Position numbers and translations under genes: made by a program. Below are positions 53,874 through 62,968 of a stretch of DNA of 64,000 nucleotides, piece by piece. This stretch comes from Thalassovita litoralis (lineage in GTDB: Bacteria; Pseudomonadota; Alphaproteobacteria; Rhodobacterales; Rhodobacteraceae): assembly GCF_900182725.1 (NCBI RefSeq), contig NZ_FXTO01000003.1, positions 1-64,000 on the forward strand, written 5' to 3'. Position 1 is the first letter of the stretch. Every line of letters starts with the position of its first letter. The notes beneath the pieces are model-generated. The model was given only the letters and a program-made list of their open reading frames with translations. It was not told the DNA's origin and ran no database searches.

Positions 53874-55235
53874 TTAGGCCCGGCGTACCGGCGTTTTCAT
53901 CGTCACGATTTCCTCGGACATGGTGGGATGCACCGCGACGGTCCGGTCGAAATCTTCCTTGGTCGCGCCCATTTTCACGGCAATGCCCGCCAGTTGGATC
54001 ATTTCCCCCGCGCCCGGCGCCACGATATGACAGCCCAACACCCGGCGCGTATCCGCGCAGACCACCAGCTTCATCAACACCCGGTCCGAGCGCCCGGCAA
54101 AGGACGACTGCATCGGTTTGAACGAGGTCGCGTAAACCTCAATCGGGCCTTGGTCCCGCGCGGCTTCCTCGCTTAGACCCACAGTTCCCATTTCGGGTTG
54201 TGTGAAAATCGCGGTCGGGATCAGGTCGTGATCGGGTTTGGTGGGGTTGCCCTTGAACACCGTTTCCACAAAAGCCATACCTTCGCGGATCGCCACCGGG
54301 GTCAGGTTCACCCGGTCGGTCACATCGCCCACGGCATAGATCGACGGCACCGCCGTCTGGCCATAGTCGTCCACGATGACCTGCCCGCCCCTGCCCACTT
54401 TCACGCCGACCTGTTCCAGCCCCATATCGTCGGTGTTGGGGGCGCGGCCTGTGGCGAACATGACCTGATCGAACAGGGTTTCGTCACCATTGGTAGCCAC
54501 AACGCGGATTTTCCCATCCGCCGCGCGTTCCATGCTTTCGATATTAGTGCCAAGGTGCAGCTTCACGCCGCGCTGGATCATTTCCTCGGCCACCAGTCCG
54601 CGCGCTTCGTCATCGAAACCGCGCAGGATTTGCGCACCACGGTAATATTGCGTCACTTCCACGCCCAGACCGTTCAGGATGCCCGCAAATTCACAGGCGA
54701 TATAGCCGCCACCCAAAATCAGGATATTGCCCGGCAATTCCGGCAGGTGGAAAATGTCGTTCGAGGTAATCGCCAGCTCCGCCCCCGGCATATCCGGCTT
54801 TACCGGGCGTCCGCCCATCGCCAGCAGGATATGTTTCGCGGTTTTGCGGGAACCGTCCGACAATTCCACCGTATGCGCATCCACGACCCGCGCCCGCGCG
54901 TCAAAGCTATCCACCCCGGACCCGGCCAATAAGCGGCGATAGACACCTTCCAGCCGGTCCAGTTCAGCCTCTAGCTTAGATTTGAAACTGTCCCAGTTGA
55001 ATGCGCCCAGCGACACATCCCAGCCATAGGCCGCCGCGTCGCTGGCCATTTCGGCGTATTCGCTGGCGAACACCATCAGTTTTTTCGGCACACAGCCCCG
55101 GATAACGCAGGTGCCGCCGTAGCGGTCTTCCTCGGCCAGCGCCACCTTGGCGCCCGTTTCACCAGCCGCCACCCGCGCGGCCCGAACGCCACCCGAGCCA
55201 CCACCGATCACGAACAGGTCATAGTCAAAGCTCAT
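53874..55235 (-). CDS. gor: Glutathione-disulfide reductase
   Basis: 453 aa FAD enzyme. FAD motif FVIGGGSGGVRAARVA near residue 8. Redox cysteines lie in GGTCVIRGCVPKKLMV near 42-47. NADPH domain: ILGGGYIACEFAGILNGLG near 173, with downstream Arg in YYRGAQILRGFDDE. C-terminal catalytic His-Glu: VAVHPTMSEE. The NADPH-type arginines and length favour glutathione reductase over lipoamide dehydrogenase. I chose ATG 55235 with AGGAAG upstream. rpiA ends 9 bases upstream, so they form an operon. Confidence 0.95.
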   Translation of the reverse strand: MSFDYDLFVIGGGSGGVRAARVAAGETGAKVALAEEDRYGGTCVIRGCVPKKLMVFASEYAEMASDAAAYGWDVSLGAFNWDSFKSKLEAELDRLEGVYRRLLAGSGVDSFDARARVVDAHTVELSDGSRKTAKHILLAMGGRPVKPDMPGAELAITSNDIFHLPELPGNILILGGGYIACEFAGILNGLGVEVTQYYRGAQILRGFDDEARGLVAEEMIQRGVKLHLGTNIESMERAADGKIRVVATNGDETLFDQVMFATGRAPNTDDMGLEQVGVKVGRGGQVIVDDYGQTAVPSIYAVGDVTDRVNLTPVAIREGMAFVETVFKGNPTKPDHDLIPTAIFTQPEMGTVGLSEEAARDQGPIEVYATSFKPMQSSFAGRSDRVLMKLVVCADTRRVLGCHIVAPGAGEMIQLAGIAVKMGATKEDFDRTVAVHPTMSEEIVTMKTPVRRA

Positions 55236-55244
55236 CAATCTTCC

Positions 55245-56033
55245 TCAATCCGACAGGTCCGTAAACAGGTTGTCCGCCTCGACAAAATCCAGACGGTCGT
55301 TTTGAACGGTGCCTTCGTTGATATCCCGTGTTTCGACCCGGCCATCGCCATAGCCGATCACCACTGTGTCACAAATATCAATGAACAGGCCATTTTCAAC
55401 CACACCGGGGATCTGGTTCAGCGCCATCGACAATTGCCGCGCATTGCCGATCCGGTTCAGGTGCAAATCAATGATGTGATTGCCCTCGTCGGAAATGAAC
55501 GGCACATCGCCATTCATCCGCAGCGTGGTTTCCCGTCCCATGACATCCATGGAAATCAACAATTCCTCGACCAGCGCCTTGCTGGTCTGCCAACCAAACG
55601 GGATCACCTCGATCGGCAGCGGGAACGCGCCCAGCGTTTCCACCTCTTTGCTGGCATCGGTGATCACAATCATCCGGTCGCTGGCGGTGGCCACGATTTT
55701 TTCCTGCAAATGCGCCCCACCGCCGCCTTTGATCAGATTGAACGCACCATCGAATTCGTCCGCGCCATCAATCGTCACGTCCAGCCATTTGGCTTCGTCC
55801 AGGCTGATGACGCTGATCCCCACATCCCGCGCCAGAACCGCCGTCCGCGCCGATGTCGGAACTCCCTTAATCCGCAGCCTTTCGTTGCGCACCCGTTCGC
55901 CCAGACAGCGCACCATCCACGCGGCGGTTGATCCGGTTCCCAACCCCACTTTCATTCCATCTTCGATAAATTCGACAGACCGCTTCGCGGCGGCGAATTT
56001 GGCTTTGTCGATTGGCGACAATTCTCCGGTCAT
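55245..56033 (-). CDS. rpiA: Ribose-5-phosphate isomerase A
   Basis: 262 aa. It interconverts ribose-5-phosphate and ribulose-5-phosphate (pentose phosphate pathway). Motifs: VGLGTGSTAAWMVRCLG near 35, TIDGADEFDGAFNLIKGGG near 90 with the catalytic Glu just after (HLQEKIVA), and VIPFGWQTSKALVEE. The C-terminus has EGTVQNDRLDFV. The start is ATG 56033; the frame upstream is not coding. Operon rpiA-gor links NADPH supply with glutathione reduction. Confidence 0.97.
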   Translation of the reverse strand: MTGELSPIDKAKFAAAKRSVEFIEDGMKVGLGTGSTAAWMVRCLGERVRNERLRIKGVPTSARTAVLARDVGISVISLDEAKWLDVTIDGADEFDGAFNLIKGGGGAHLQEKIVATASDRMIVITDASKEVETLGAFPLPIEVIPFGWQTSKALVEELLISMDVMGRETTLRMNGDVPFISDEGNHIIDLHLNRIGNARQLSMALNQIPGVVENGLFIDICDTVVIGYGDGRVETRDINEGTVQNDRLDFVEADNLFTDLSD

Positions 56034-56224
56034 GGCAGCGCCTCTGTTGATTTCACAACGCTTATAGAAGCGATGACGACCGGGGGCGAGGGTCAATCGC
56101 CCATCTGTGCCGCATCGGGCAGTTTGCAATCTATTGCGCTTTTCCTGCCTATCATGTCGCAATTCATCCGCCCCCAAACACCGCAATCCATGCTAGACAC
56201 CCAGAAAACAACAGGGAATCCGCG

Positions 56225-57598
56225 ATGTTTCTGTCGGTCTTTGACATGTTCAAGGTGGGCGTCGGCCCGTCATCCTCGCATACGATGGGACCAATGGTTG
56301 CCGGTGCGCAATTCCTTGACTTGCTTAGAAATTCCCCTTTCGAGGCGCATGGGTTGCGCGCCTCTTTACATGGGTCGCTGGCCTTCACCGGGATCGGCCA
56401 TGCCACGGATCGCGCCACGATTCTGGGGTTGGCGGGGTTTACGCCTGACAGTTACGATCACGCCCGCGCTGAAACCGTTCTGGCCCAAATCCGCGACACG
56501 GAAACCGTTTTGAACGACGGCCTCAACCCTCTGCAATTCAATATAAAATCTGATCTTATTTTCGATTATGACCACCCCTTGCCCGGTCACGCCAACGGTA
56601 TGATCCTGATGGCCACCGACGCCCAAGGCGACGTAATCTTGCAGGAAACCTACTATTCCATCGGTGGCGGTTTTGTGATGACCGAAGCGGAACTTGCCGC
56701 AGGCAAAGACACAGACGAAGGCGCCCCGGTTCCGTTTCCGTTCAAATCCGCAGCCGAAATGCTGGACATGGCGGCGAAATCCGGAAAATCTATCGCCCAG
56801 ATGAAGCAGGCGAATGAAATTTCCCGAAACGGGGCCAACGGGCTGAAACCCGGCCTGACCCGCCTATGGGATGTGATGAACGACTGTATCAATCGCGGCC
56901 TGACCACCGACGGCACCCTGCCCGGCGGGCTAAGTGTTAAGCGCCGCGCCAAGGCCATTCATGACGCGCTACAGGCCGAACGCGGACTGAACATATCTGC
57001 GCCGCATGTGATCAATGACTGGATGTCGACCTATGCGATGGCCGTGAACGAAGAAAATGCCGCCGGTGGGCAGGTCGTCACCGCCCCGACCAATGGCGCC
57101 GCGGGAGTGCTGCCCGCAGTCATTCGGTATTGGCTGGATCATGTTCCGGGCGCAACTACATCAAAAATAGACGAATTTTTACTGACAGCCGCCGCCATCG
57201 GTGGGCTGATCAAATATAACGCCTCTATTTCCGGTGCCGAAGCAGGCTGTCAGGCCGAGGTGGGCAGCGCCGCCGCAATGGCCGCCGCCGGATTATGCGC
57301 CGTAATGGGTGGCACACCGGAACAGATTGAAAACGCCGCCGAAATCGCGCTGGAACATCACCTTGGCATGACCTGCGACCCGGTCAAGGGGCTGGTGCAG
57401 GTGCCCTGTATCGAACGCAACGGGCTGGGCGCGATCAAGGCGGTTTCCGCCGCTTCTTTGGCGTTACGCGGGGACGGGCAGCATTTCGTCCCGCTGGATG
57501 CCGCGATTGAAACCATGCGCCAGACCGGCCGGGACATGCACGAACACTACAAGGAAACCTCGCTTGGAGGTCTGGCCGTCAACGTACCCAACTGCTGA
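56225..57598 (+). CDS. sdaA: L-serine ammonia-lyase (iron-sulfur type, single chain)
   Basis: 457 aa. It deaminates L-serine to pyruvate. The N-terminal beta domain starts [23 protein letters not shown]. The C-terminal alpha domain has the 4Fe-4S cysteines in [22 protein letters not shown] and VQVPCIERN. The last residue is a cysteine (GLAVNVPNC), matching the tail-in-mouth residue that caps the cluster in the type 2 enzymes. Length is usual. It is a single-gene unit. Confidence 0.97.
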   Translation: MFLSVFDMFKVGVGPSSSHTMGPMVAGAQFLDLLRNSPFEAHGLRASLHGSLAFTGIGHATDRATILGLAGFTPDSYDHARAETVLAQIRDTETVLNDGLNPLQFNIKSDLIFDYDHPLPGHANGMILMATDAQGDVILQETYYSIGGGFVMTEAELAAGKDTDEGAPVPFPFKSAAEMLDMAAKSGKSIAQMKQANEISRNGANGLKPGLTRLWDVMNDCINRGLTTDGTLPGGLSVKRRAKAIHDALQAERGLNISAPHVINDWMSTYAMAVNEENAAGGQVVTAPTNGAAGVLPAVIRYWLDHVPGATTSKIDEFLLTAAAIGGLIKYNASISGAEAGCQAEVGSAAAMAAAGLCAVMGGTPEQIENAAEIALEHHLGMTCDPVKGLVQVPCIERNGLGAIKAVSAASLALRGDGQHFVPLDAAIETMRQTGRDMHEHYKETSLGGLAVNVPNC

Positions 57599-57631
57599 GC
57601 GCGCCTTTTGATGTTGGGCGCGCTGCCTGCA

Positions 57632-57652
57632 TTCATCTTGCCAAAAATACTC
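57632..57652 (-). repeat. Dispersed repeat arm (single)
   Basis: On the reverse strand it reads GAGTATTTTTGGCAAGATGA, the arm sequence of 37053 and 43425 unchanged over 20 bases. It is preceded by an 8-bp GC stem (AGCGCGCC / GGCGCGCT, 57598-57624) that may act as a weak terminator of sdaA. Confidence 0.8.
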
Positions 57653-57747
57653 ATTTCCCACCCCATCCACCGCCGCACCGTCCCATCCGCCAGATACCGT
57701 ACCCACACGGCATTGCCCGCCCCCGGTTTCGGCCATAGCCTGCCCGG

Positions 57748-58686
57748 ATGACCCAAGACCGCCCCCTTCTTGGCATCTTGCTGATGCTTGGCTTTTGCAC
57801 GCTGGCCCCGCTGGGCGATGCGCTGGCAAAACTTGCCGGGGCGGCGCTGCCTGTGGCGATGATCCTTGTCACCCGTTTCATTGCGCAGGCCGTGTTCCTG
57901 TGGCCGCTGGTGCTGATGACCGGGCGGCCCTGGCGGTTGCGCGGGCGATTGCTGCGCCTGACGATCTGGCGCACCCTGCTGCATATTGTGGGCATCGGCA
58001 TGATGTTCACCGGGCTGCAATATCTGCCGCTGGCCGATGCGATTGCCATTGCCTTTGTCATGCCGTTCATCATGCTGTTGCTGGGTAAGGTCGTCCTGAA
58101 CGAGGAGGTCGGCCCACGCCGTCTGATCGCCTGCACTGTCGGTTTCATTGGCACTTTGCTGGTGATCCAGCCCAGCTTTGCCGCCGTTGGCGCGCCTGCG
58201 CTTGTGCCACTGGGCGTTGCCGTTGGGTTTTCGCTGTTCATGCTGATCACCCGCCAGATCGCCAAAGACACCGACCCGGTCGCGCTACAGGCCGTCAGCG
58301 GAACAATGGCCACGCTGGTTCTGGCCCCTGTCCTTATTCTTGGCACAGTGATGGGGCTTCCGGCCCTGTCGATCACCATGCCGGACATGGGGCAGTCCGT
58401 GCTGCTGCTGTTGATCGGGCTGGTTGGCACATTGGCGCATCTGCTGATGACATGGTCACTGCGCTTTGCCCCGTCGGCCACGCTGGCCCCGATGCAATAT
58501 CTGGAAATCCCCATCGCCACCGTGATCGGCTGGGCGTTGTTTCACGATCTGCCGAATGGGCTGTCTGCCGTGGGGATTTGCATCACCATCGGGTCTGGTC
58601 TGTATGTCGTGTTCAGGGAACAGGCCATCCATCGCAGGCCCGCAAGCCCCGCACCGCCGCCGCCAGCGCCGCCAGCGGCAGAATAA
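57748..58686 (+). CDS. EamA/DMT-family transporter
   Basis: 312 aa, about ten helices in two EamA repeats (LGDALAKLAGAALPVAMILV and LRFAPSATLAPMQYLEIPIA). It resembles the RarD/YdcZ-type inner-membrane exporters; the substrate is unknown. The last 20 residues are Pro/Ala-rich (RPASPAPPPPAPPAAE) and their DNA overlaps the 3' end of the convergent thiamine diphosphokinase gene by 74 bases. Its start is weakly supported by the sequence before ATG 57748 (AGCCTGCCCGG). Confidence 0.85.
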   Translation: MTQDRPLLGILLMLGFCTLAPLGDALAKLAGAALPVAMILVTRFIAQAVFLWPLVLMTGRPWRLRGRLLRLTIWRTLLHIVGIGMMFTGLQYLPLADAIAIAFVMPFIMLLLGKVVLNEEVGPRRLIACTVGFIGTLLVIQPSFAAVGAPALVPLGVAVGFSLFMLITRQIAKDTDPVALQAVSGTMATLVLAPVLILGTVMGLPALSITMPDMGQSVLLLLIGLVGTLAHLLMTWSLRFAPSATLAPMQYLEIPIATVIGWALFHDLPNGLSAVGICITIGSGLYVVFREQAIHRRPASPAPPPPAPPAAE

Positions 58687-59293
58687 GCAGCATCGCAGGG
58701 GCGTGCATATCCAGCCGCACCGGACCCAGCGCCCGGTTTGACGTGCCAACCCGCCCTTCCGGCGCGAATGGCAGCCCGTCAATCGGCCATTCCAGCCCCG
58801 ATGACCGCCCCGTTACCTGCCCCATTGGAAACAATGACACCAAAGATCCCGGCGGCAAATCCAGATCAATCGCAGGCGGACACAATAGGATTATTTGATG
58901 TTCGGTTAACAGGATGCAGCGTTTCCAAGGCCGCCGCGTCAGCACGTTAAAACACGCCAGCATATGATCCAGCCGGTCGCCATTGAACCCGACCCCGATC
59001 ATCATGGGGGCCTGCACCGTGCGCAGCGCCTTATCAAAATCGGTGCTGTCCTGTTCTGAAATCCGGGTCAGCCGCGCAGGACCAACAGCCCGCCGGGCCT
59101 GTGCCGAAAGGGAATCCAGATCGCCAATCACCCGTTCGGGCATAACATCATGCCCCAGCGCCACATCGGCCCCGCCATCCACCGCCACAACACGCGGCGC
59201 AAATTCACGCGCCAAGGCCAGCACATCCGCAGATGCGCCCCCTGCCCCAATCAGTGTGACGGGATCATCAAAACGAAAAACCGGCTTTTCCAT
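58613..59293 (-). CDS. Thiamine diphosphokinase
   Basis: 226 aa. It transfers pyrophosphate from ATP to thiamine. The ATP/Mg site GDLDSLSAQAR is near residue 56, the second motif EQDSTDFDKALR near 80, and the dimer strand GVGFNGDRLDHMLACFNVL near 98. The C-terminal beta domain contains the thiamine-binding SSGLEWPI..F region and VGTSNRAL (Ser/Asn). The last 20 residues are an Ala-rich hydrophobic extension, coincident with the overlap with the DMT gene. Also called thiN/THI80-type. Confidence 0.88.
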   Translation of the reverse strand: MEKPVFRFDDPVTLIGAGGASADVLALAREFAPRVVAVDGGADVALGHDVMPERVIGDLDSLSAQARRAVGPARLTRISEQDSTDFDKALRTVQAPMMIGVGFNGDRLDHMLACFNVLTRRPWKRCILLTEHQIILLCPPAIDLDLPPGSLVSLFPMGQVTGRSSGLEWPIDGLPFAPEGRVGTSNRALGPVRLDMHAPAMLLILPLAALAAAVRGLRACDGWPVP

Positions 59294-59299
59294 AGGGTG

Positions 59300-59315
59300 T
59301 TTAGTGCCTGTTAAC
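59300..59315. promoter_or_regulatory. CtrA-like half-matched box
   Basis: TTTAGTGCCTGTTAAC fits TTAA-N7-TTAAC with one mismatch (TTTA for TTAA). It lies 115 bases before the acidic protein gene and 7 bases from the thiamine diphosphokinase start. Confidence 0.3.
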
Positions 59316-59389
59316 CAACGGGATCACAATATTGCCATGAAATGATACTGTAAAAACCCAAGATTCGTTCCGAATTGGTCTGGTTCCTC

Positions 59390-59446
59390 ATGGTAAACAT
59401 GAGACCAAATAACCAGGAAGCGAGTAGTCATGGTAAACACGAGTAA
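59390..59446 (+). other. Short upstream ORF overlapping the next start
   Basis: ATG at 59390 opens an 18-codon frame (MVNMRPNNQEASSHGKHE, stop 59444-59446) that overlaps the start codon (59430) of the long acidic protein in another frame. Its first 15 bases (CATGGTAAACATGAG, 59389-59403) are a near-perfect copy of 59429-59443. It has no Shine-Dalgarno, so translation is doubtful. Confidence 0.35.
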
Positions 59447-61280
59447 AATTCTGACGGTCTCCTACGGCACCTTCTCTTGTACGTTGGAAGGGTTCGACGA
59501 CTCGTTCGATATGATGAAAGCCATCGCGGAATATTTCCGCGATCTGGCGCAGGATGACCGCTATTTCGGGGCAGAACCGCCCACACCGGACGCCGAAATG
59601 CTGGCGCGGATTGCCGAACGCGAAGTTTCCCGCCGGGTCGAGGCGCGGCAGGAACGCGGTGCGATTGTACTCCGCCCGTCGCCCGAGGCACCGGAACCCG
59701 TTGCCGAAGCCCCCGTGCCCACACCGGCGCCTGAACCGGAAGCGATTGAAAAAGCGCCGGAAATTACGGCTGCCCCGGTTGTGGACACCCACCAGCCCGA
59801 ACCGGAGATGATCGCGTCGGAAACAGTTACCCCTGACGAGCCCGAAGCATCCCCCGCACCCAGCTTTGACGAGGATAGCATCGCCGCGAAACTGTCTCGG
59901 ATTCGTGCCGTGGTGTCCCGCTCTGCCGACGCGCAGCCATCCGAAACACCAACCTATTCCGAGGATCAGCACGCCGAGGACTTCGACGACAGCTCTGCCG
60001 CGTCAATCGCTGCCGCCCTGCACAGCGACACCGCCGCGCCCGAGCCATTCGATGCCGAAGAAGAAGACGACCTGATCGGGGATTTCGCCGTAGCGGCCCC
60101 CGCCGAATCGGAACAAGACGCCCAAGCAGATACAGAATCCGATTGGGACGAACCGCAGGATCAAAGCGCACTTTATCCGGGCGAAGACCCCCAACTGGCC
60201 GAAGATATTGCAGCCGCCGAAGCCACGAATGAGGGTGACGAACCGGCAGACGATCTGGCGGACACCCCGATCGAGGCCAGCGAACCAGCCCCGCAACCGC
60301 TGCGCGCCCGTGTGATCCGTATGAAGCGCAAGGATTTCGAGGCCGCAGTTGCCGATGGCGCACTCACCGCAGAGGATGAGGCGGACAATCAAAGCCTGTC
60401 GCCCGAAGCCGAAGCCGAATTGCTGAAAGAACTGGCCGCAGTCGAAGCCGAGCTGAATCTGGATCTGGACATCGACGATCAGAACGCAGACGAAACCGGC
60501 TCGATCTTTGCCGATGATGTCGAAGAAGAAGCGCCCGCAGCACCGCAGCAACCACGCCCACAGCGCCCCGCCGGAGCCGAAGCCACAACCGATGTATCGC
60601 GCCTGATGGACAAGGCAGAAGAGGAAATGGAACGCCCCGACGGCGCCCATCGCCGCAGTGCAATCGCCCATCTGCGCGCCGCAGTTCAGGCCACCCGCGC
60701 GGAAACCGAAGCAGGCGGCGGGCTGAATCGCGGCGATGACAGTCTGGATGCCTATCGCGACGATCTGAACAGCGTGGTGCGCCCCCGCCGCCCACGCCCC
60801 GCAACCGCGTCGGATCAAGGGGAAACCCCGCGCCGCCCCGCACAGAAACCCGCACCGTTGAAGCTGGTGGCAGAACAGCGCGTAGATACGGTGGCACCTG
60901 CGCCCGCCCCACAACAGGTCGTGCGTCCCCGCCGTGTGATGCTGACCGATGTTCAGGACGATCCGGCACCGCATCCGCTGACCGAAGGGGCCGCCAGCTT
61001 TACCGAATTCGCGGAACAGGCCGGGGTGAAAAACCTGTCAGACCTGATGGAAGCCGCAGCGGCCTATATGTCTTATGTCGAAGGTCGGCAAAAATTCTCG
61101 CGCCCGCAACTGATGAACAAGGCCCGTCAGGTCGAAGAGTATCAGTTCAGCCGCGAAGACGGATTGCGGTCTTTCGGGCAATTGCTGCGTCAGGGCAAAA
61201 TCGAAAAGCTGAAAGGCGGGCGCTTTACAGTCGCCGACGATTTGATCGGGTTCAAACCGGCCAACCGTGCCGCAGGCTGA
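59430..61280 (+). CDS. Long acidic protein with conserved ends, function unknown
   Basis: 616 aa. Residues 1-75 look folded and conserved (TVSYGTFSCTLEGFDDSFDM, AIAEYFRDLAQDDRYFGAEP). Residues about 80-480 are highly acidic and Ala/Pro/Glu/Asp-rich with no signal peptide, probably disordered, including short basic patches (RMKRKDFEAAVADGAL). The last 85 residues are again folded (FTEFAEQAGVKNLSDLMEAA, then RQVEEYQFSREDGLRSFGQL). This fits a cytoplasmic scaffold or adaptor with two end domains. AGGAAG lies 10 bases before ATG 59430. I recall similar proteins in other Rhodobacterales, never with a function. Confidence 0.75.
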   Translation: MVNTSKILTVSYGTFSCTLEGFDDSFDMMKAIAEYFRDLAQDDRYFGAEPPTPDAEMLARIAEREVSRRVEARQERGAIVLRPSPEAPEPVAEAPVPTPAPEPEAIEKAPEITAAPVVDTHQPEPEMIASETVTPDEPEASPAPSFDEDSIAAKLSRIRAVVSRSADAQPSETPTYSEDQHAEDFDDSSAASIAAALHSDTAAPEPFDAEEEDDLIGDFAVAAPAESEQDAQADTESDWDEPQDQSALYPGEDPQLAEDIAAAEATNEGDEPADDLADTPIEASEPAPQPLRARVIRMKRKDFEAAVADGALTAEDEADNQSLSPEAEAELLKELAAVEAELNLDLDIDDQNADETGSIFADDVEEEAPAAPQQPRPQRPAGAEATTDVSRLMDKAEEEMERPDGAHRRSAIAHLRAAVQATRAETEAGGGLNRGDDSLDAYRDDLNSVVRPRRPRPATASDQGETPRRPAQKPAPLKLVAEQRVDTVAPAPAPQQVVRPRRVMLTDVQDDPAPHPLTEGAASFTEFAEQAGVKNLSDLMEAAAAYMSYVEGRQKFSRPQLMNKARQVEEYQFSREDGLRSFGQLLRQGKIEKLKGGRFTVADDLIGFKPANRAAG

Positions 61281-61320
61281 CAGCGGCTTGGTTCAAAACC
61301 CGATCCGACGCCCACAGAAC

Positions 61321-61345
61321 ACCCCGGCCCAACGCCGGGGTTTTC
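61321..61345 (+). terminator. Intrinsic terminator after acidic protein gene
   Basis: ACCCCGGC / GCCGGGGT stem with a 5-base loop followed by TTTTCC. Confidence 0.82.
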
Positions 61346-61359
61346 CATATTCCACCATA

Positions 61360-62331
61360 TTATTCTACATGGAAACTATGCCGCGCCCGCCCCTGCCGCT
61401 TCGAGGAATACAGCGCCTCATCCGCATCCTCTAACATATCGCGGGCAACTGGCGGATCGTAATCCACCGACAGCACAATCCCCAGACTTGCGGAAACCCG
61501 ACAATCCTGCCCGCCATAATGAATGGGTTTTTCCAGACGTGCGATCAGGCGGCTGGCAATGCGCGACAGGGTTTCACGTTTCTGAATACCCGTCAGGATC
61601 AAGACAAATTCATCCCCCCCGACCCGCGCCACTGTGTCATCCTTGCGCACCTCCTCGACCATGATCCGGGCAACCCGTTGCAGCACATGGTCCCCCGCAG
61701 CATGGCCCATTGTATCATTCACCGCCTTGAAGAAATCCAAATCCAGATGCATCAGCGCAAAGGCCTGTCCCGCCCCGATCAGCCGCGCCAATATGTGATC
61801 CATCGCGCGACGGTTCTTCAGCCCGGTCAGCGTGTCGGTAAATGCCTGTTCTTCTGCGGCAATCTTAGCCCCCTGCAACCGCATATTCAGCTTGCGGCTG
61901 GCTTCCATCGCGGCGGATTTCGCTTCGATCAGATACAGCATTTCAATCATCATATCGGTCGCTGCAAAATCTGCATTGGTCAGATCGTAGTCCCGGATGC
62001 TATCCAGCACTGAAATCCCAAATGACAGGTTCAGGATCGTCACCGGGCCGCATGGCATCAACACCCCCTTTAGCGCGGTTTTCGGATCATCGGCAAATTG
62101 CAGATGCAGCTTTTCACCCGGACATTCGACAAGCTGGCTGAACCGGGACAGGCGGGGGCGGGTCAGGTCGAACACATCCAACAGCGGTAGCCCCGCCAGC
62201 CTGCGCTGTGGCCGCAATTTGCACAGCGTCGGCCCGGCGTGGCGGATCACCCCATTGGCATCCAGCATCGCATACATGGGACACAGCACATCCATTAGGC
62301 CACGGATTGCGGCTTCGCTGACCTGTTCCAT
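61360..62331 (-). CDS. Diguanylate cyclase with HNOBA-like N-terminal domain
   Basis: 323 aa. Residues about 10-115 resemble the HNOBA/PAS region of soluble guanylyl cyclases (YAMLDANGVIRHAGPTL, VFDLTRPR, ALKGVLMPC, ILNLSFGISVLDSIRDYDL). A helical linker (LYLIEAKSAAMEASRKLNMR) follows. The GGDEF domain starts near 160 (DTLTGLKNRRAMD), with GGDEF at 238-242 and an inhibitory RxxD site (RKDD, 229-232) five residues before it. It should make c-di-GMP and be feedback-inhibited. The start codon lies one base after the H-NOX stop (TGACATG), so the two are translationally coupled. Confidence 0.92.
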   Translation of the reverse strand: MEQVSEAAIRGLMDVLCPMYAMLDANGVIRHAGPTLCKLRPQRRLAGLPLLDVFDLTRPRLSRFSQLVECPGEKLHLQFADDPKTALKGVLMPCGPVTILNLSFGISVLDSIRDYDLTNADFAATDMMIEMLYLIEAKSAAMEASRKLNMRLQGAKIAAEEQAFTDTLTGLKNRRAMDHILARLIGAGQAFALMHLDLDFFKAVNDTMGHAAGDHVLQRVARIMVEEVRKDDTVARVGGDEFVLILTGIQKRETLSRIASRLIARLEKPIHYGGQDCRVSASLGIVLSVDYDPPVARDMLEDADEALYSSKRQGRARHSFHVE

Positions 62332-62332
62332 G

Positions 62333-62920
62333 TCAGCCCTTCCCCGCGCTGAGGGTGAAACTTCGCCCTTCTGCAAAAGCGGTTTCCACCAGCGCAATAT
62401 AGATTACATCGTCCCCCGGCCCACGATGGCGCAGGTCCAGAAACACCAACGCGCCGTAATCATCCGCCATCGTCCGCAGTACCCCCAGCATCACGGGACC
62501 AAACCCATCACGATCCGACCGCACATGCAGGTGCAAACAACTGTCCCGGTCATCATGCAGTTCCAGCCTTGGCAATTCCAGATCGGACACAGCCATCCGC
62601 GCCCTATCCGGCAAATCATCCAAAGAATGCAGAAATTCCATGAAATCGACGCCGCCAAAGCGTAACAAACGGCGCAAGGCTTCTGCATTGGGATGGGACA
62701 CCAGATAGGTTCCGATGTCTTCTAACACCTCATCACGCGGCTTATTCAGCAACGATACGATCCCGCCCAAAACCTGATCCGTCAACGCGTCGTCATAAAA
62801 TAGCATCGCCTCGAACCCCGAGGCATCCAACGCAACGCCGCGCGCCACGTCCATCCAGATTTCTTCGCCATATGTATCGCGCACAAAACACTGTATTGCG
62901 CGGTTGATCAGCCCGTGCAT
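62333..62920 (-). CDS. H-NOX-fold protein lacking the haem-ligand histidine
   Basis: 195 aa. The start MHGLINRAIQCFVRDTYGEE, then FYDDALTDQVLGGIV, is the H-NOX (haem nitric oxide/oxygen binding) pattern, with 195 residues close to the usual 180-190. In canonical members the proximal ligand sits in LDxLH. Here FLHSLDDLPDRA aligns with Pro104 in its place. The YxSxR propionate motif is V133-R-S135-D-R137, so the Tyr is lost and Ser and Arg are kept. Haem binding as in canonical members is therefore unlikely. ATG 62920 gives the usual first residues; an ATG 12 bases upstream is also possible. First gene of the operon with the diguanylate cyclase. Confidence 0.85.
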   Translation of the reverse strand: MHGLINRAIQCFVRDTYGEEIWMDVARGVALDASGFEAMLFYDDALTDQVLGGIVSLLNKPRDEVLEDIGTYLVSHPNAEALRRLLRFGGVDFMEFLHSLDDLPDRARMAVSDLELPRLELHDDRDSCLHLHVRSDRDGFGPVMLGVLRTMADDYGALVFLDLRHRGPGDDVIYIALVETAFAEGRSFTLSAGKG

Positions 62921-62968
62921 ACCGCCCACCATTCCTCTGTTCGTGGGTCGAGTGTGGCGGTGCTTTCC

